A DNA stretch of 64,000 nucleotides from Methylotenera_A sp046594915 (GTDB lineage Bacteria > Pseudomonadota > Gammaproteobacteria > Burkholderiales > Methylophilaceae). The first letter of the stretch is position 1, and each line of letters begins with the position of its first letter. This document shows positions 34,517-43,410 of this stretch, piece after piece. Both the position numbers and the translations under genes were made by a program. The notes under the pieces are model-generated. The model worked only from the letters and a program-made list of their open reading frames with translations, had not been told where the DNA came from and did not search any database. The DNA lies in the NCBI GenBank assembly GCA_046594915.1, contig JBKJRC010000003.1, positions 186,001-250,000 on the forward strand, read 5' to 3'.

Positions 34517-35830
34517 ATGGCGACTAAAGCCGAAAGTGAAAAATTACTGTATTGCTCTTTTTGCGGCAAAAGCCAGCATGAAGTTAAAAAGCTGATTGCA
34601 GGCCCGTCTGTATTCATTTGCGATGAATGTGTGGATTTATGTAACGATATCATCAAAGAAGAAGTGCAAAGCTTAAGCGACATTAAATCGACCGATAAAT
34701 CATTGCCTACGCCGCAAGAAATTTGTGCGATTTTAGATCAATATGTGATTGGTCAAACACAAGCTAAAAAGAATTTATCAGTCGCGGTTTATAACCATTA
34801 CAAACGGCTTGGCCATAACCATATTTCACAAAATACCAATACTAAAAATGTGAGTCAAGACGATGTTGAGATTCAAAAAAGCAATATTTTGCTGATTGGC
34901 CCGACTGGTTCTGGCAAAACATTGCTGGCGCAAACGTTAGCGCGTATGCTCGATGTGCCATTCGTGATGGCAGACGCGACCACATTAACTGAAGCGGGTT
35001 ATGTGGGTGAAGATGTCGAAAACATCATGCAGAAATTATTGCAAAAATGCGATTACGATGTTGAAAAAGCGCAGCGCGGTATTGTGTATATTGATGAAGT
35101 CGACAAGATTTCGCGTAAATCAGACAATCCATCCATTACGCGCGACGTGTCGGGCGAGGGCGTTCAGCAAGCATTGCTAAAATTGATTGAAGGCACCATT
35201 GCGTCTGTGCCACCACAAGGTGGCCGCAAACATCCTAATCAAGAATTTGTGCAGCTAGATACCACCAATATTTTGTTTATTTGCGGTGGCGCTTTCGATG
35301 GTCTAGATAAAGTGATTCGCAGGCGCTCTGAAAAGGGCGGCATTGGCTTTGGTGCAGAAGTGAAAAGCAAAGATGATTTGCGTGAAGTTGGTGCAGTGTT
35401 GCGCGATGTAGAGCCGGAAGATTTAATTAAATTTGGCTTGATTCCTGAGTTTATTGGTCGCTTACCAGTCGTTGCAACACTAGAATCATTAGATGAAGCG
35501 GCTTTAATGACGATATTAGTTGAGCCTAAAAATGCATTAACTAAACAATATATAAAGTTATTCAAAATGGAAGGCGTTGATCTCGAGTTTAGAGAGTCAG
35601 CCTTGCTTTTAATCGCTAAAAAAGCATTACAACGTAAGACTGGCGCGCGTGGCCTGCGTTCGATTCTAGAGCATTCATTGCTGGAAGTGATGTACGATTT
35701 ACCATCGATTGAAAACTTAAGTAAAGTGGTGATTGATGAAGGCACGATCAAAGGCGAATCTCAACCATTGATGATTTTTCAAGATGCACAAAAAAAAGAC
35801 GCGCCAAAAAAAGCTGAATCAGCCAGCTAA
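34517..35830 (+). CDS. clpX: ATP-dependent Clp protease ATP-binding subunit ClpX
   Basis: AAA+ unfoldase that feeds substrates to ClpP, 437 residues. N-terminal zinc finger (CSFCGK and CDECVDLC), Walker A GPTGSGKTLLAQ, pore loop GYVGEDVE, Walker B RGIVYIDEVDKI, and the ClpP-binding loop region IGFGAEVKS are all visible. The C terminus is extended by a short lysine-rich tail. It is encoded directly after clpP. Confidence 0.97.
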   Translation: MATKAESEKLLYCSFCGKSQHEVKKLIAGPSVFICDECVDLCNDIIKEEVQSLSDIKSTDKSLPTPQEICAILDQYVIGQTQAKKNLSVAVYNHYKRLGHNHISQNTNTKNVSQDDVEIQKSNILLIGPTGSGKTLLAQTLARMLDVPFVMADATTLTEAGYVGEDVENIMQKLLQKCDYDVEKAQRGIVYIDEVDKISRKSDNPSITRDVSGEGVQQALLKLIEGTIASVPPQGGRKHPNQEFVQLDTTNILFICGGAFDGLDKVIRRRSEKGGIGFGAEVKSKDDLREVGAVLRDVEPEDLIKFGLIPEFIGRLPVVATLESLDEAALMTILVEPKNALTKQYIKLFKMEGVDLEFRESALLLIAKKALQRKTGARGLRSILEHSLLEVMYDLPSIENLSKVVIDEGTIKGESQPLMIFQDAQKKDAPKKAESAS

Positions 35831-35947
35831 TTCACTGCATAATCAGCAATTCGCCTCACTATTAACAAGACTATTGCAATTAAAACTCACTCGTTTATAG
35901 TCATTAATATAGGTTAATGACGATAAACGATTTATTTCGCAATCGCT

Positions 35948-35973
35948 CTTGAACTATCAAAGTATGTTCCCAA
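35948..35973 (+). promoter_or_regulatory. Possible heat-shock (sigma-32) promoter of lon
   Basis: CTTGAA at 35948-35953 and TCCCAA at 35968-35973 (compare CCCCAT) are 14 bp apart, within the range for sigma-32 promoters. lon is a standard member of that regulon. The -10 match is partial. Confidence 0.4.
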
Positions 35974-36033
35974 CCTAATAGCATAGGCGGTTTACCTGCC
36001 AGATTATGTGTCTATGCGACCTTGAAAGTATTT

Positions 36034-38541
36034 ATGAAAGAACAAACTTTAACAGACGATTTATCTAAAGTAACCATGAAAGATGGCTTAATGCCTTTAT
36101 TGCCGCTGCGCGACGTCGTGGTATATCCGCATTTGGTGATTCCACTTTTTGTGGGTCGTGCAAAATCGGTTAAAGCGTTAGAAATTGCTTCGGATAGTAA
36201 CAAACAGATTTTATTGGTCGCGCAAAAGTCGGCCAATAAAGATGAGCCCGATGCAGAAGATTTATATGAAATTGGTACTTTAGCGACCGTATTGCAAATG
36301 CTTAAACTGCCCGATGGCACAGTAAAAGTGCTGGTTGAGGGCTTGCATCGTGTGCGCGTGTCTGAGTTTGTAGAAACCGAAGAATGCTTTTTAGCCAAAG
36401 CGGAAAAAATCGCTGACCCAATTGAAAACGATAGTGAAACAGAAGCATTAATGCGCACAGTTTTCACACAGTTTGATCAATACGTTAAATTAAACAAAAA
36501 AATTCCACCCGAAATTCTAACTTCACTTGCCACGATTAATGAGGCAGGGCGTTTAGCCGATACCATTTCGGCGCACTTAACACTAAAATTAGAGGAAAAA
36601 CAGAAAATCCTTGAGATGTTAAGCGTCACAGAGCGCTTAGAGCATTTGCTACATTTAATGGAATCTGAAATTGATATATTGCAGGTTGAAAAGCGTATCC
36701 GTGGCCGTGTAAAACGCCAAATGGAGAAAAGTCAGCGCGAATATTATTTGAATGAGCAAGTAAAAGCGATCCAAAAAGAGTTAGGCGAGCAAGATGAAAA
36801 CGCAGAGTTAGACGATTTAGAAAAACGCATTAAAGAATCTGGTATGTCTAAAGAAGCGCATACCAAAGTCAATACAGAGCTTAAAAAATTGAAAATGATG
36901 TCGCCAATGTCGGCAGAAGCATCTGTGGTGCGCAACTATATTGATACTTTGGTGAATTTGCCTTGGAAGAAAAAAACCAAAATCAGTAAAGATTTGCAGT
37001 CAGCCATGGACATTTTGGATGCTGATCATTATGGTTTAGAAAAAGTTAAAGAACGTATTGTGGAATATTTGGCAGTACAGCAACGCGTGGGCAAGCTTAA
37101 AGCGCCAATACTGTGTTTAGTTGGCCCTCCAGGTGTCGGCAAAACTTCACTTGGGCAAAGCATTGCCAAAGCAGTCAATCGTAAATTTATTCGCATGGCA
37201 TTAGGCGGCGTGCGCGATGAAGCGGAAATTCGTGGCCACAGACGCACTTATATTGGCTCGATGCCAGGTAAAGTCATGCAAAGCATGACCAAGGTTGCGG
37301 TTAAAAATCCATTATTTTTGCTAGATGAAGTGGATAAAATGGGTCAGGACATGCGCGGCGATCCATCGTCTGCGCTGCTTGAAGTGCTAGATCCGGAGCA
37401 AAACCATACCTTTGCCGATCATTATATTGAAGTGGAATATGATTTGTCGGACGTGATGTTTGTGGCAACCGCTAACACCATGAATATTCCTGCGCCGCTG
37501 TTGGATCGCATGGAAATTATTCGCTTGGCGGGTTATACCGAAGATGAAAAAATTAATATTGCGATGAAATATCTGTTGCCTAAAGAGCTTAAAACACACG
37601 GACTTAAGGCAACGGAAATCAACATTTCAGAATCGGTCATTCGCGACATTGTGCGTTATTACACGCGCGAAGCTGGCGTGCGTCGATTAGAACAAGAAAT
37701 CGCTAAGATTTGCCGTAAAGTGGTGAAAGAATTGTTGCTGAATCAAACCAATGCGAAAAAAGTGCGTCGCGCCACCGATATTAGCGCTACAGATGTTGCC
37801 GCAAAAGAATCTGTCGTTACAACAGCTAAAAAAATCAGCGTCACTTCTAAAAACTTAGAAAAGTATCTTGGCGTCTATCGCTATGATTACGGCATTGCAG
37901 CCAAAGATAATCAGGTTGGACAAGTCACAGGTTTGGCGTGGACTTCTGTTGGTGGTGAATTGCTCACCATTGAGGCGGTATTGCTGCCAGGCAAAGGCAA
38001 AACCATTACCACAGGTAAATTAGGTGACGTGATGCAGGAATCGGTGCAGGCCGCCATGAGCGTTGTGCGCAGCCGCGCAGCACGTTTGGGCATTAGTGAA
38101 GATTTTTATGAGAAAAAAGATATCCATATCCACTTGCCAGAAGGCGCTACACCCAAAGATGGCCCAAGTGCAGGCATTGGCCTTACAACGGCTTTAGTTT
38201 CTGTGTTAACAGGCATTCCTGCGCGTGCTGATGTGGCAATGACCGGTGAAATTACCCTGCGCGGTGAGGTGCTTCCGATTGGCGGCCTAAAAGAAAAGCT
38301 ACTGGCGGCGCATCGCGGCGGTATTAAAACCGTTTTAATACCAGAAGCGAATGTAAAAGACTTGGTTGAGATTCCTGAAAACATCAAAAACCATTTACAA
38401 ATCCATCCAGTTAAATGGATAGATCAAGTCTTAGAGCTTGCTTTGGAAAGTGTACCTAAACCGTTGGCAGAAAAAACCGTTGAGATTGTGGCGGTGGTTG
38501 CAGAAGTAGAGCCAGATAGCAACTTGCCAGTGACGCACTAG
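36034..38541 (+). CDS. lon: ATP-dependent protease Lon
   Basis: Cytoplasmic AAA+ serine protease, 835 residues. The N-terminal substrate domain begins with LMPLLPLRDVVVYPHLVIPLFVGR (split here by normal conservation), the AAA+ module has GPPGVGKTSLGQ and LFLLDEVDKMG, and the protease domain has the catalytic serine in KDGPSAGIGLTTAL with the lysine further on. The ATG at 36034 is preferred over the TTG at 36022. A run of acidic residues closes the protein. Confidence 0.96.
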   Translation: MKEQTLTDDLSKVTMKDGLMPLLPLRDVVVYPHLVIPLFVGRAKSVKALEIASDSNKQILLVAQKSANKDEPDAEDLYEIGTLATVLQMLKLPDGTVKVLVEGLHRVRVSEFVETEECFLAKAEKIADPIENDSETEALMRTVFTQFDQYVKLNKKIPPEILTSLATINEAGRLADTISAHLTLKLEEKQKILEMLSVTERLEHLLHLMESEIDILQVEKRIRGRVKRQMEKSQREYYLNEQVKAIQKELGEQDENAELDDLEKRIKESGMSKEAHTKVNTELKKLKMMSPMSAEASVVRNYIDTLVNLPWKKKTKISKDLQSAMDILDADHYGLEKVKERIVEYLAVQQRVGKLKAPILCLVGPPGVGKTSLGQSIAKAVNRKFIRMALGGVRDEAEIRGHRRTYIGSMPGKVMQSMTKVAVKNPLFLLDEVDKMGQDMRGDPSSALLEVLDPEQNHTFADHYIEVEYDLSDVMFVATANTMNIPAPLLDRMEIIRLAGYTEDEKINIAMKYLLPKELKTHGLKATEINISESVIRDIVRYYTREAGVRRLEQEIAKICRKVVKELLLNQTNAKKVRRATDISATDVAAKESVVTTAKKISVTSKNLEKYLGVYRYDYGIAAKDNQVGQVTGLAWTSVGGELLTIEAVLLPGKGKTITTGKLGDVMQESVQAAMSVVRSRAARLGISEDFYEKKDIHIHLPEGATPKDGPSAGIGLTTALVSVLTGIPARADVAMTGEITLRGEVLPIGGLKEKLLAAHRGGIKTVLIPEANVKDLVEIPENIKNHLQIHPVKWIDQVLELALESVPKPLAEKTVEIVAVVAEVEPDSNLPVTH

Positions 38542-38603
38542 TTTTAAGGGTTAATCGCGATAATTTTGCATTAATTTACTGTTTATGGTGCAAAATAGCC
38601 CGC

Positions 38604-38663
38604 AAAGCCTTGACACAGGCTTTTGTAGCTTGATATAAAGTCATAACAGGATACGCCTGTTAT
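38604..38663 (+). promoter_or_regulatory. hupB promoter with two inverted repeats
   Basis: TTGACA (38610-38615) and TATAAA (38634-38639) are 18 bp apart. The -35 box lies between the arms AAAGCCT (38604-38610) and AGGCTTT (38617-38623), a likely operator. A second perfect repeat, ATAACAGG (38643-38650) with CCTGTTAT (38656-38663), falls at the expected transcript start. Confidence 0.65.
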
Positions 38664-38693
38664 TTAAGTTAATAACATTTGAGGGGATTACTC

Positions 38694-38966
38694 GTGAACA
38701 AATCAGAATTGATTGATGATATTGCAAAATCAGCTGGCATTTCAAAAGCTGCTGCAGGCCGCGCTTTAGACGCAACTACCGCTGCTGTCACTAAAGCATT
38801 AAAAAAAGGTGATTTAGTAACTTTAATTGGTTTCGGTTCATTTTATGTGGGTAAACGCGAAGCGCGTAACGGCCGTAATCCTCGCACTGGCGCCACAATT
38901 AAAATTAAAGCTGCAAATTCTCCTAAGTTTAGGGCTGGTAAAGCGCTTAAAGATGCTGTAAACTAG
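38694..38966 (+). CDS. hupB: DNA-binding protein HU-beta
   Basis: Nucleoid protein of 90 residues that bends DNA as a dimer. The sequence has the N-terminal helical core (NKSELIDDIAKSAGISKAAA), LVTLIGFGSFYVGKREAR and the arm GRNPRTGATIKIKA with the intercalating proline. It starts with GTG at 38694 with GAGGGGA six bases before; the longer frame from 38679 would run through that ribosome site. Located between lon and ppiD as in many Proteobacteria. Confidence 0.96.
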   Translation: MNKSELIDDIAKSAGISKAAAGRALDATTAAVTKALKKGDLVTLIGFGSFYVGKREARNGRNPRTGATIKIKAANSPKFRAGKALKDAVN

Positions 38967-39017
38967 TGTTCTTTAGTGATTGAGCAATTAATCGCAAAAA
39001 CCCAGTTAGTTAAGTGG

Positions 39018-39052
39018 TTTTAATCAAATAAATTGTATTTATTTGATTAAAA
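39018..39052. repeat. Perfect 35-bp palindrome between hupB and tRNA-Val
   Basis: TTTTAATCAAATAAAT (39018-39033) and ATTTATTTGATTAAAA (39037-39052) are exact complements around TGT. No T-run follows on the plus strand, so it is not a standard terminator. It resembles the palindrome at 47947-47981. Confidence 0.8.
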
Positions 39053-39075
39053 ATCAACAGTTGCAAAATGGCACA

Positions 39076-39151
39076 GGGTGCTTAGCTCAGTTGGTAGAGC
39101 GTCGCCCTTACAAGGCGAATGTCAGCGGTTCGACCCCGTTAGCACCCACCA
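39076..39151 (+). tRNA. tRNA-Val (anticodon UAC)
   Basis: GGGTGCT pairs with AGCACCC, CCA is encoded, and the anticodon stem CGCC/GGCG holds the loop CTTACAA with anticodon TAC. The D arm TAGCTCAGTTGGTAGAGC and T loop GTTCGACCC are regular. Confidence 0.97.
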
Positions 39152-39280
39152 AAAACTAACAAATATTGCCTCCATATTAATTAAGAGTGCTAGATTTTTA
39201 GCGCTCTTTAATTTTGAAGGCTATAAGTTTGTATGATTACTTGATATTGAATACTTAATACAAATTTAGCAGTAAAAACT

Positions 39281-39357
39281 GGAGTGGTAGTTCAGTTGGT
39301 TAGAATACCGGCCTGTCACGCCGGGGGTCGCGGGTTCGAGTCCCGTCCACTCCGCCA
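39281..39357 (+). tRNA. tRNA-Asp (anticodon GUC)
   Basis: GGAGTGG pairs with CCACTCC, discriminator G and CCA are encoded, and the anticodon loop CTGTCAC shows GTC. It lies 129 bp after tRNA-Val and is closed by a strong terminator. Confidence 0.97.
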
Positions 39358-39361
39358 ACAC

Positions 39362-39391
39362 AAAAAAGCGAGCTGCAAAGCTCGCTTTTTT
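39362..39391 (+). terminator. Terminator of the tRNA-Val/tRNA-Asp unit
   Basis: AAAAAAGCGAGC (39362-39373) pairs perfectly with GCTCGCTTTTTT (39380-39391) around TGCAAA. Confidence 0.9.
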
Positions 39392-39632
39392 ATTTCCTAC
39401 GTACTTACTGACTAATGAAAATTCAAGCAATACCCATTAATTACAGCTGCAATTTTTTTGGCATATTTTTAGTGTTAAGTTTAAGGGATTGCCTAGGCAC
39501 AATTTGTATTTCTCCTTATACTAAAACAATATGACTAAACTAGATGCTTAGAGGCACAGCTGTTATAATTCAGCTATTATTTTAACCCTTAATTCACTAT
39601 TTAAATATGGCGAGATTTTAGAAAGTTCAGTT

Positions 39633-41543
39633 ATGTTAGATGCAATCCGTAATCACACTCAAGGTTGGCTGGCAAAAGTCATTTTGGCTTTAATTACTAT
39701 CCCTTTTGCATTATTTGGCATTGATTCCTACTTTAATACAGCCGGTGGTAATGCAACGGTTGCTAAAGTCAATGGCGATAAAATTTCCATTCAGGAATAT
39801 AGCAATTCAATTGAAAATGTGCGTAATCGGTTGCAATCAGAAGGTCAAAAAGTGGATGCTGCCATGTTGCAAAGTCCTGAGTTAAAACAATCTGTTCTGG
39901 ATGGCTTAATTACGCGCCGTTTGGTTAACGCAGAAATTCAACGGGCTAATTTTAAGATTAGTAATGAACAACTGAGTACATATATTTTGGGCATGCCTGA
40001 GTTTCAGCAAGGTGGTAAGTTTTCGGAAGATATTTATCAAAAAACGCTAGCACAAAACAAGTTAACAGTCAGCAAATTTGAAAATGATAGACGTAATGAA
40101 TTACTAACGCAGCAGGCGCGCGATGGCTTAAGATTTTTAGTTTCTGTGCCAAATGGCGTGGCCGAACATGCGCTAAAATTTGCCTATCAACAACGCGATG
40201 TTAGTTTTGCCGAAATCAAAACCGCGCAATTTATAGCGCAAACCAATGTAACGCCAGCCCAAGTAAAAGCCTATTACGAGTTACACAAAGATAAATTTAA
40301 AGTACCAGCGCAGGTTAAGTTAGAGTTTGTCTTGTTATCGGCGGCTGGCTTGGTATCAAAAATGCAGGTGACCGATGCAGAAGTGAAGCAATTTTATGAT
40401 GATAATGCTGCTAAGTTTCAAGGTGACGAACAGCGCCAGGCGAGCCATATTCTGATTGGTTTTGGTATCACTGCAACGCCTGAAGAAAAAGCGGCTGCAA
40501 AAGACAAAGCCGCCGATATTCTAATGCAACTGAAAAAAGATCCTAAACGTTTTGAAGAATTAGCTATTAAAAACTCGCAGGATCCTGGTTCTGCCAGCAA
40601 AGGTGGCGATTTAGGTAGTTTTGGCCGTGGCGCAATGGTTAAGCCATTTGAAGATGCTGTTTTTGGCCTGAAAGTGGACCAAATAAGCGGCCTGGTGGAA
40701 TCTGAATTTGGCTATCACATCATCAAATTAAACGGCATTACAGGTCAATCTTCTTCTTTTGAGAGCATGAAGGCACAAATTAAGGGCGAATTGATTTTTC
40801 AAAAAGCACAAGCCATGTATGCAGAACTTGCCGATGATTTTAGCAATACTGTGTATGAACAATCGGGTAGCTTGCAGCCTGCGGCAGAGAAATTTGGCTT
40901 GCAGGTACAAACTGGACCATGGATGAGTCGTGAAGATGGCGCCAAGTTTTTCAAAAATGATAAGTTGATGAACCAGGTATTTTCGGATGAAGTGCTGAAA
41001 GAAAAACGCAATTCTGAAGCGGTTGAAGTATCACCTAATAATTTGGTTTCAGCACGCGTACTTGAGTACAAACCTGTGGCGCCACGCAGTTTTGATGAAG
41101 TAAAAGGTGGTATTGAAGCGGTATTAAAACTGGAACAAGCATCTAAACTGGCCGCTGAAAAAGGCTTGGCGATATTGGCAGAATTTAAATCGGCAAAGCA
41201 TCCGTCGGATAGTGTTTCTGATGAGTTGGATTGGATTCCCCCAGTGACGGTTGACCGTAAAAATGCGCAAGGTTTAACCGAGCTTGTAATGAAACAGGCA
41301 TTTAAAATGGATGCCAGCAAATTGCCTGCTTACGCGGGTTATATGGATGGCAATCGTGCTTTTACAATTGTGCAGGTGAGCCGCATTGATAATAAGTTAA
41401 GTGCTGAAGTGAAGCAGACGGCTGATGCCGAATTTGAGGCTGCTGTGGCTGCAGAATATATGAGCGCTTATGGCAAATCGCTTAAAGCAAAAAGTGATAT
41501 TGTGGTGAATCGAAAGCTGCTTGAAGCTAAGGCAGAACAATAA
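39633..41543 (+). CDS. ppiD: Peptidyl-prolyl isomerase PpiD (SurA N-terminal/parvulin)
   Basis: Membrane-anchored periplasmic chaperone for newly exported outer-membrane proteins, 636 residues. A single membrane segment (LAKVILALITIPFALFGI) follows the typical MLDAIRNHTQ start. The SurA-like N-terminal domain comes next, then one parvulin domain (about residues 265-370: QASHILIGFG, FEELAIKNSQDPGSASKGGDLG, GYHIIKLNGI). Length and order match E. coli PpiD, as does its position after hupB. The 275 bp before the gene have a TATAAT at about 39564 but no clear -35. Confidence 0.94.
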   Translation: MLDAIRNHTQGWLAKVILALITIPFALFGIDSYFNTAGGNATVAKVNGDKISIQEYSNSIENVRNRLQSEGQKVDAAMLQSPELKQSVLDGLITRRLVNAEIQRANFKISNEQLSTYILGMPEFQQGGKFSEDIYQKTLAQNKLTVSKFENDRRNELLTQQARDGLRFLVSVPNGVAEHALKFAYQQRDVSFAEIKTAQFIAQTNVTPAQVKAYYELHKDKFKVPAQVKLEFVLLSAAGLVSKMQVTDAEVKQFYDDNAAKFQGDEQRQASHILIGFGITATPEEKAAAKDKAADILMQLKKDPKRFEELAIKNSQDPGSASKGGDLGSFGRGAMVKPFEDAVFGLKVDQISGLVESEFGYHIIKLNGITGQSSSFESMKAQIKGELIFQKAQAMYAELADDFSNTVYEQSGSLQPAAEKFGLQVQTGPWMSREDGAKFFKNDKLMNQVFSDEVLKEKRNSEAVEVSPNNLVSARVLEYKPVAPRSFDEVKGGIEAVLKLEQASKLAAEKGLAILAEFKSAKHPSDSVSDELDWIPPVTVDRKNAQGLTELVMKQAFKMDASKLPAYAGYMDGNRAFTIVQVSRIDNKLSAEVKQTADAEFEAAVAAEYMSAYGKSLKAKSDIVVNRKLLEAKAEQ

Positions 41544-41600
41544 GCATCAATGACTTAACACTATTTAAGCGTTAATTTTACAAGCTGTTCATTTAAAGCA

Positions 41601-41630
41601 AAAAAAGCCGATATTTATATCGGCTTTTTT
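41601..41630. terminator. Bidirectional terminator between ppiD and fabI
   Basis: AAAAAAGCCGATA (41601-41613) pairs perfectly with TATCGGCTTTTTT (41618-41630) around TTTA. It serves two converging genes. Confidence 0.9.
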
Positions 41631-41657
41631 ACATGCGTTTTTATATCGCTTTGTTGC

Positions 41658-42443
41658 TTAATCTATTTGCCCAGCCGCGGTGATGTTCATGCCGCCATCG
41701 ACATAGGTGATTTCACCCGTGATGCCTGAAGCCAAATCGCTACATAAAAACGCTGCTGTGTTACCCACTTCTTCAATGGTGACATTGCGACGCAAAGCGG
41801 CATGGCGCTCATTAAAGCCAATCATTTTGTCAAAATCGGCAATGCCAGATGCCGCCAGCGTTTTGATAGGGCCTGCAGATACTGCGTTAACCCGAATGCC
41901 GCGTGGCCCTAAGCTTTGTGCCAAGTAGCGCACGTTAGCTTCTAGGCTGGCTTTAGCAACGCCCATCACGTTGTAATTTGGCATGGTGCGCTCTGCGCCT
42001 AAATAACTCAAAGTTAATAAGCTGCCATTACGGCCTTGCATCATTGGATAGGCGGCTTTGGCGAGAGCAGAAAAGCTGTATGAACTGATATCGTGCGCGA
42101 TACGGAAGTATTCGCGATTGACTGCGTCTAAATAGTCGCCATCCAATGCCACTTTTGGCACAAATGCCAGTGAATGTACCACGCTGTCAACACCGTCCCA
42201 ATGTTTTGCCAGTGCTGGGAAGAGGGCGTCAATTTGCGCATCCTCTGCTACATCACAAGGTAATATGATTTTAGAATCAAAATCCGCCGCTAAACCTGCT
42301 ACGCGGTCTGCATGTTTTTCCATTTGATAGGTAAAAGCAAGCTCTGCGCCTTGGCGCTTCATAGCGGCTGCAATCCCATAAGCAATAGAACGGTTGCTTA
42401 ACAAGCCTGCGATTAACACTTTTTTTCCTGCTAAAAATCCCAT
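41658..42443 (-). CDS. fabI: Enoyl-[acyl-carrier-protein] reductase (NADH)
   Basis: Last step of each fatty-acid elongation cycle. The 261-residue SDR protein has the FabI-type nucleotide start VLIAGLLSNRSIAYGIA and the catalytic tyrosine-lysine pair spaced Y-x6-K in YNVMGVAKASLEANVRYLA, with SLLTLSYLGAERTMPNY before it. Only the FabI form is seen in this window. It lies 101 bp downstream of the ABC permease genes on the same strand, with a 14-bp palindrome in the gap. Confidence 0.95.
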   Translation of the reverse strand: MGFLAGKKVLIAGLLSNRSIAYGIAAAMKRQGAELAFTYQMEKHADRVAGLAADFDSKIILPCDVAEDAQIDALFPALAKHWDGVDSVVHSLAFVPKVALDGDYLDAVNREYFRIAHDISSYSFSALAKAAYPMMQGRNGSLLTLSYLGAERTMPNYNVMGVAKASLEANVRYLAQSLGPRGIRVNAVSAGPIKTLAASGIADFDKMIGFNERHAALRRNVTIEEVGNTAAFLCSDLASGITGEITYVDGGMNITAAGQID

Positions 42444-42519
42444 AACGAATCCTGTTGATTGGTGATATTGCCCAAACGATTATTTGAGCAATTTATTAAC
42501 ATTATTTATTTGTACAATT

Positions 42520-42533
42520 ATCTAATATTAGAT
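42520..42533. repeat. 14-bp palindrome upstream of fabI
   Basis: ATCTAATATTAGAT is a perfect palindrome 77 bp before the fabI start. It could be an operator for fabI; AT-richness makes chance possible. Confidence 0.3.
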
Positions 42534-42544
42534 GTTTAAATTGG

Positions 42545-43381
42545 CTATTTAATATGTGATCTTGGATCTAGCGCATCGCGCAGACCTTCGCCCAGCAAAT
42601 TATACCCTAACACTGTAATTAAAATGGCAAGCCCAGGAAACAGTGATAACCACCAGGCGAACTGAATATATTCTTTACCATCGGTGAGAATATTGCCCCA
42701 CGAGGCTTGCGGCGCTTGCACGCCGAGCCCCAAAAAGCTTAAGCCTGACTCCATTAATACGGCGCCTGCCACGCCTAAAACTGCACTAACAATAATCGGT
42801 GTCAGGCTGTTGGGCAATAAATGTGTAAAAATCAATCTTGCATCTTTTGCACCCAAGGTGCGCGATGCCAGCAAAAACTCACGGCCACTTAGACTTAAAA
42901 ACTCAGCGCGTACCAGTCGCGTGACGCCCATCCAGGAAGTTAACCCAATTACAACCATGATATTCCAGATAGAAGGGGTTAAAAAGGCGATAACGGCTAA
43001 TATTAAAAAGAAACTGGGGATAGAAAGCATGACATCCACCAAACGCATAATAAAGGTATCTATCCAGCCGCGGTAGTAACCCGAAATAGCGCCTAACACG
43101 ATGCCAATTACAGTAGCTATGCCTACTGCGACCAATCCAACCAGCAATGAAATGCGACCGCCATGCAGCATGCGACTAAGCACATCACGTCCAAGGCCGT
43201 CTGTGCCCATCCAGTGCTGCCAGGAGGGCGCGAGTAAGATGGCTTTAACATCAATATTATTAGGGTCAAAAGGCGAAATAATTGGCGCCAGCATGGCCAA
43301 TATAAATACGCTGACGATAATGATAAATCCCACCAAGGCGAGTGGATTGGATAAGGCTTTTTTGAACAAGGCTTTATTCAT
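42545..43381 (-). CDS. Peptide-type ABC transporter permease (OppC/DppC type)
   Basis: A 278-residue inner-membrane permease. The N-terminal segment FIIIVSVFILAMLAP is followed by the OppC-family GTDGLGRDVLSRMLHGGRISLLVG block and the EAA-type loop ASRTLGAKDARLIFTHLLPN. With the upstream OppB-like gene (30 bp gap) and the binding protein it forms the membrane part of an importer. No ATPase gene is present on either side, so the motor must be encoded elsewhere. Confidence 0.92.
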   Translation of the reverse strand: MNKALFKKALSNPLALVGFIIIVSVFILAMLAPIISPFDPNNIDVKAILLAPSWQHWMGTDGLGRDVLSRMLHGGRISLLVGLVAVGIATVIGIVLGAISGYYRGWIDTFIMRLVDVMLSIPSFFLILAVIAFLTPSIWNIMVVIGLTSWMGVTRLVRAEFLSLSGREFLLASRTLGAKDARLIFTHLLPNSLTPIIVSAVLGVAGAVLMESGLSFLGLGVQAPQASWGNILTDGKEYIQFAWWLSLFPGLAILITVLGYNLLGEGLRDALDPRSHIK

Positions 43382-43410
43382 GGTTAATCACCGTTCGTTT
43401 CTGGTTTGCT

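Noticed and set aside
35239..35751. 170-codon frame antisense to clpX
   Set aside because: It mirrors the codon pattern of clpX, has a composition rich in Ser/Arg/Pro and no ribosome site or family signature.
40799..41320. 173-codon frame antisense to ppiD
   Set aside because: Shadow of the coding strand; low-complexity Ser/Ala content and no homologous motif.
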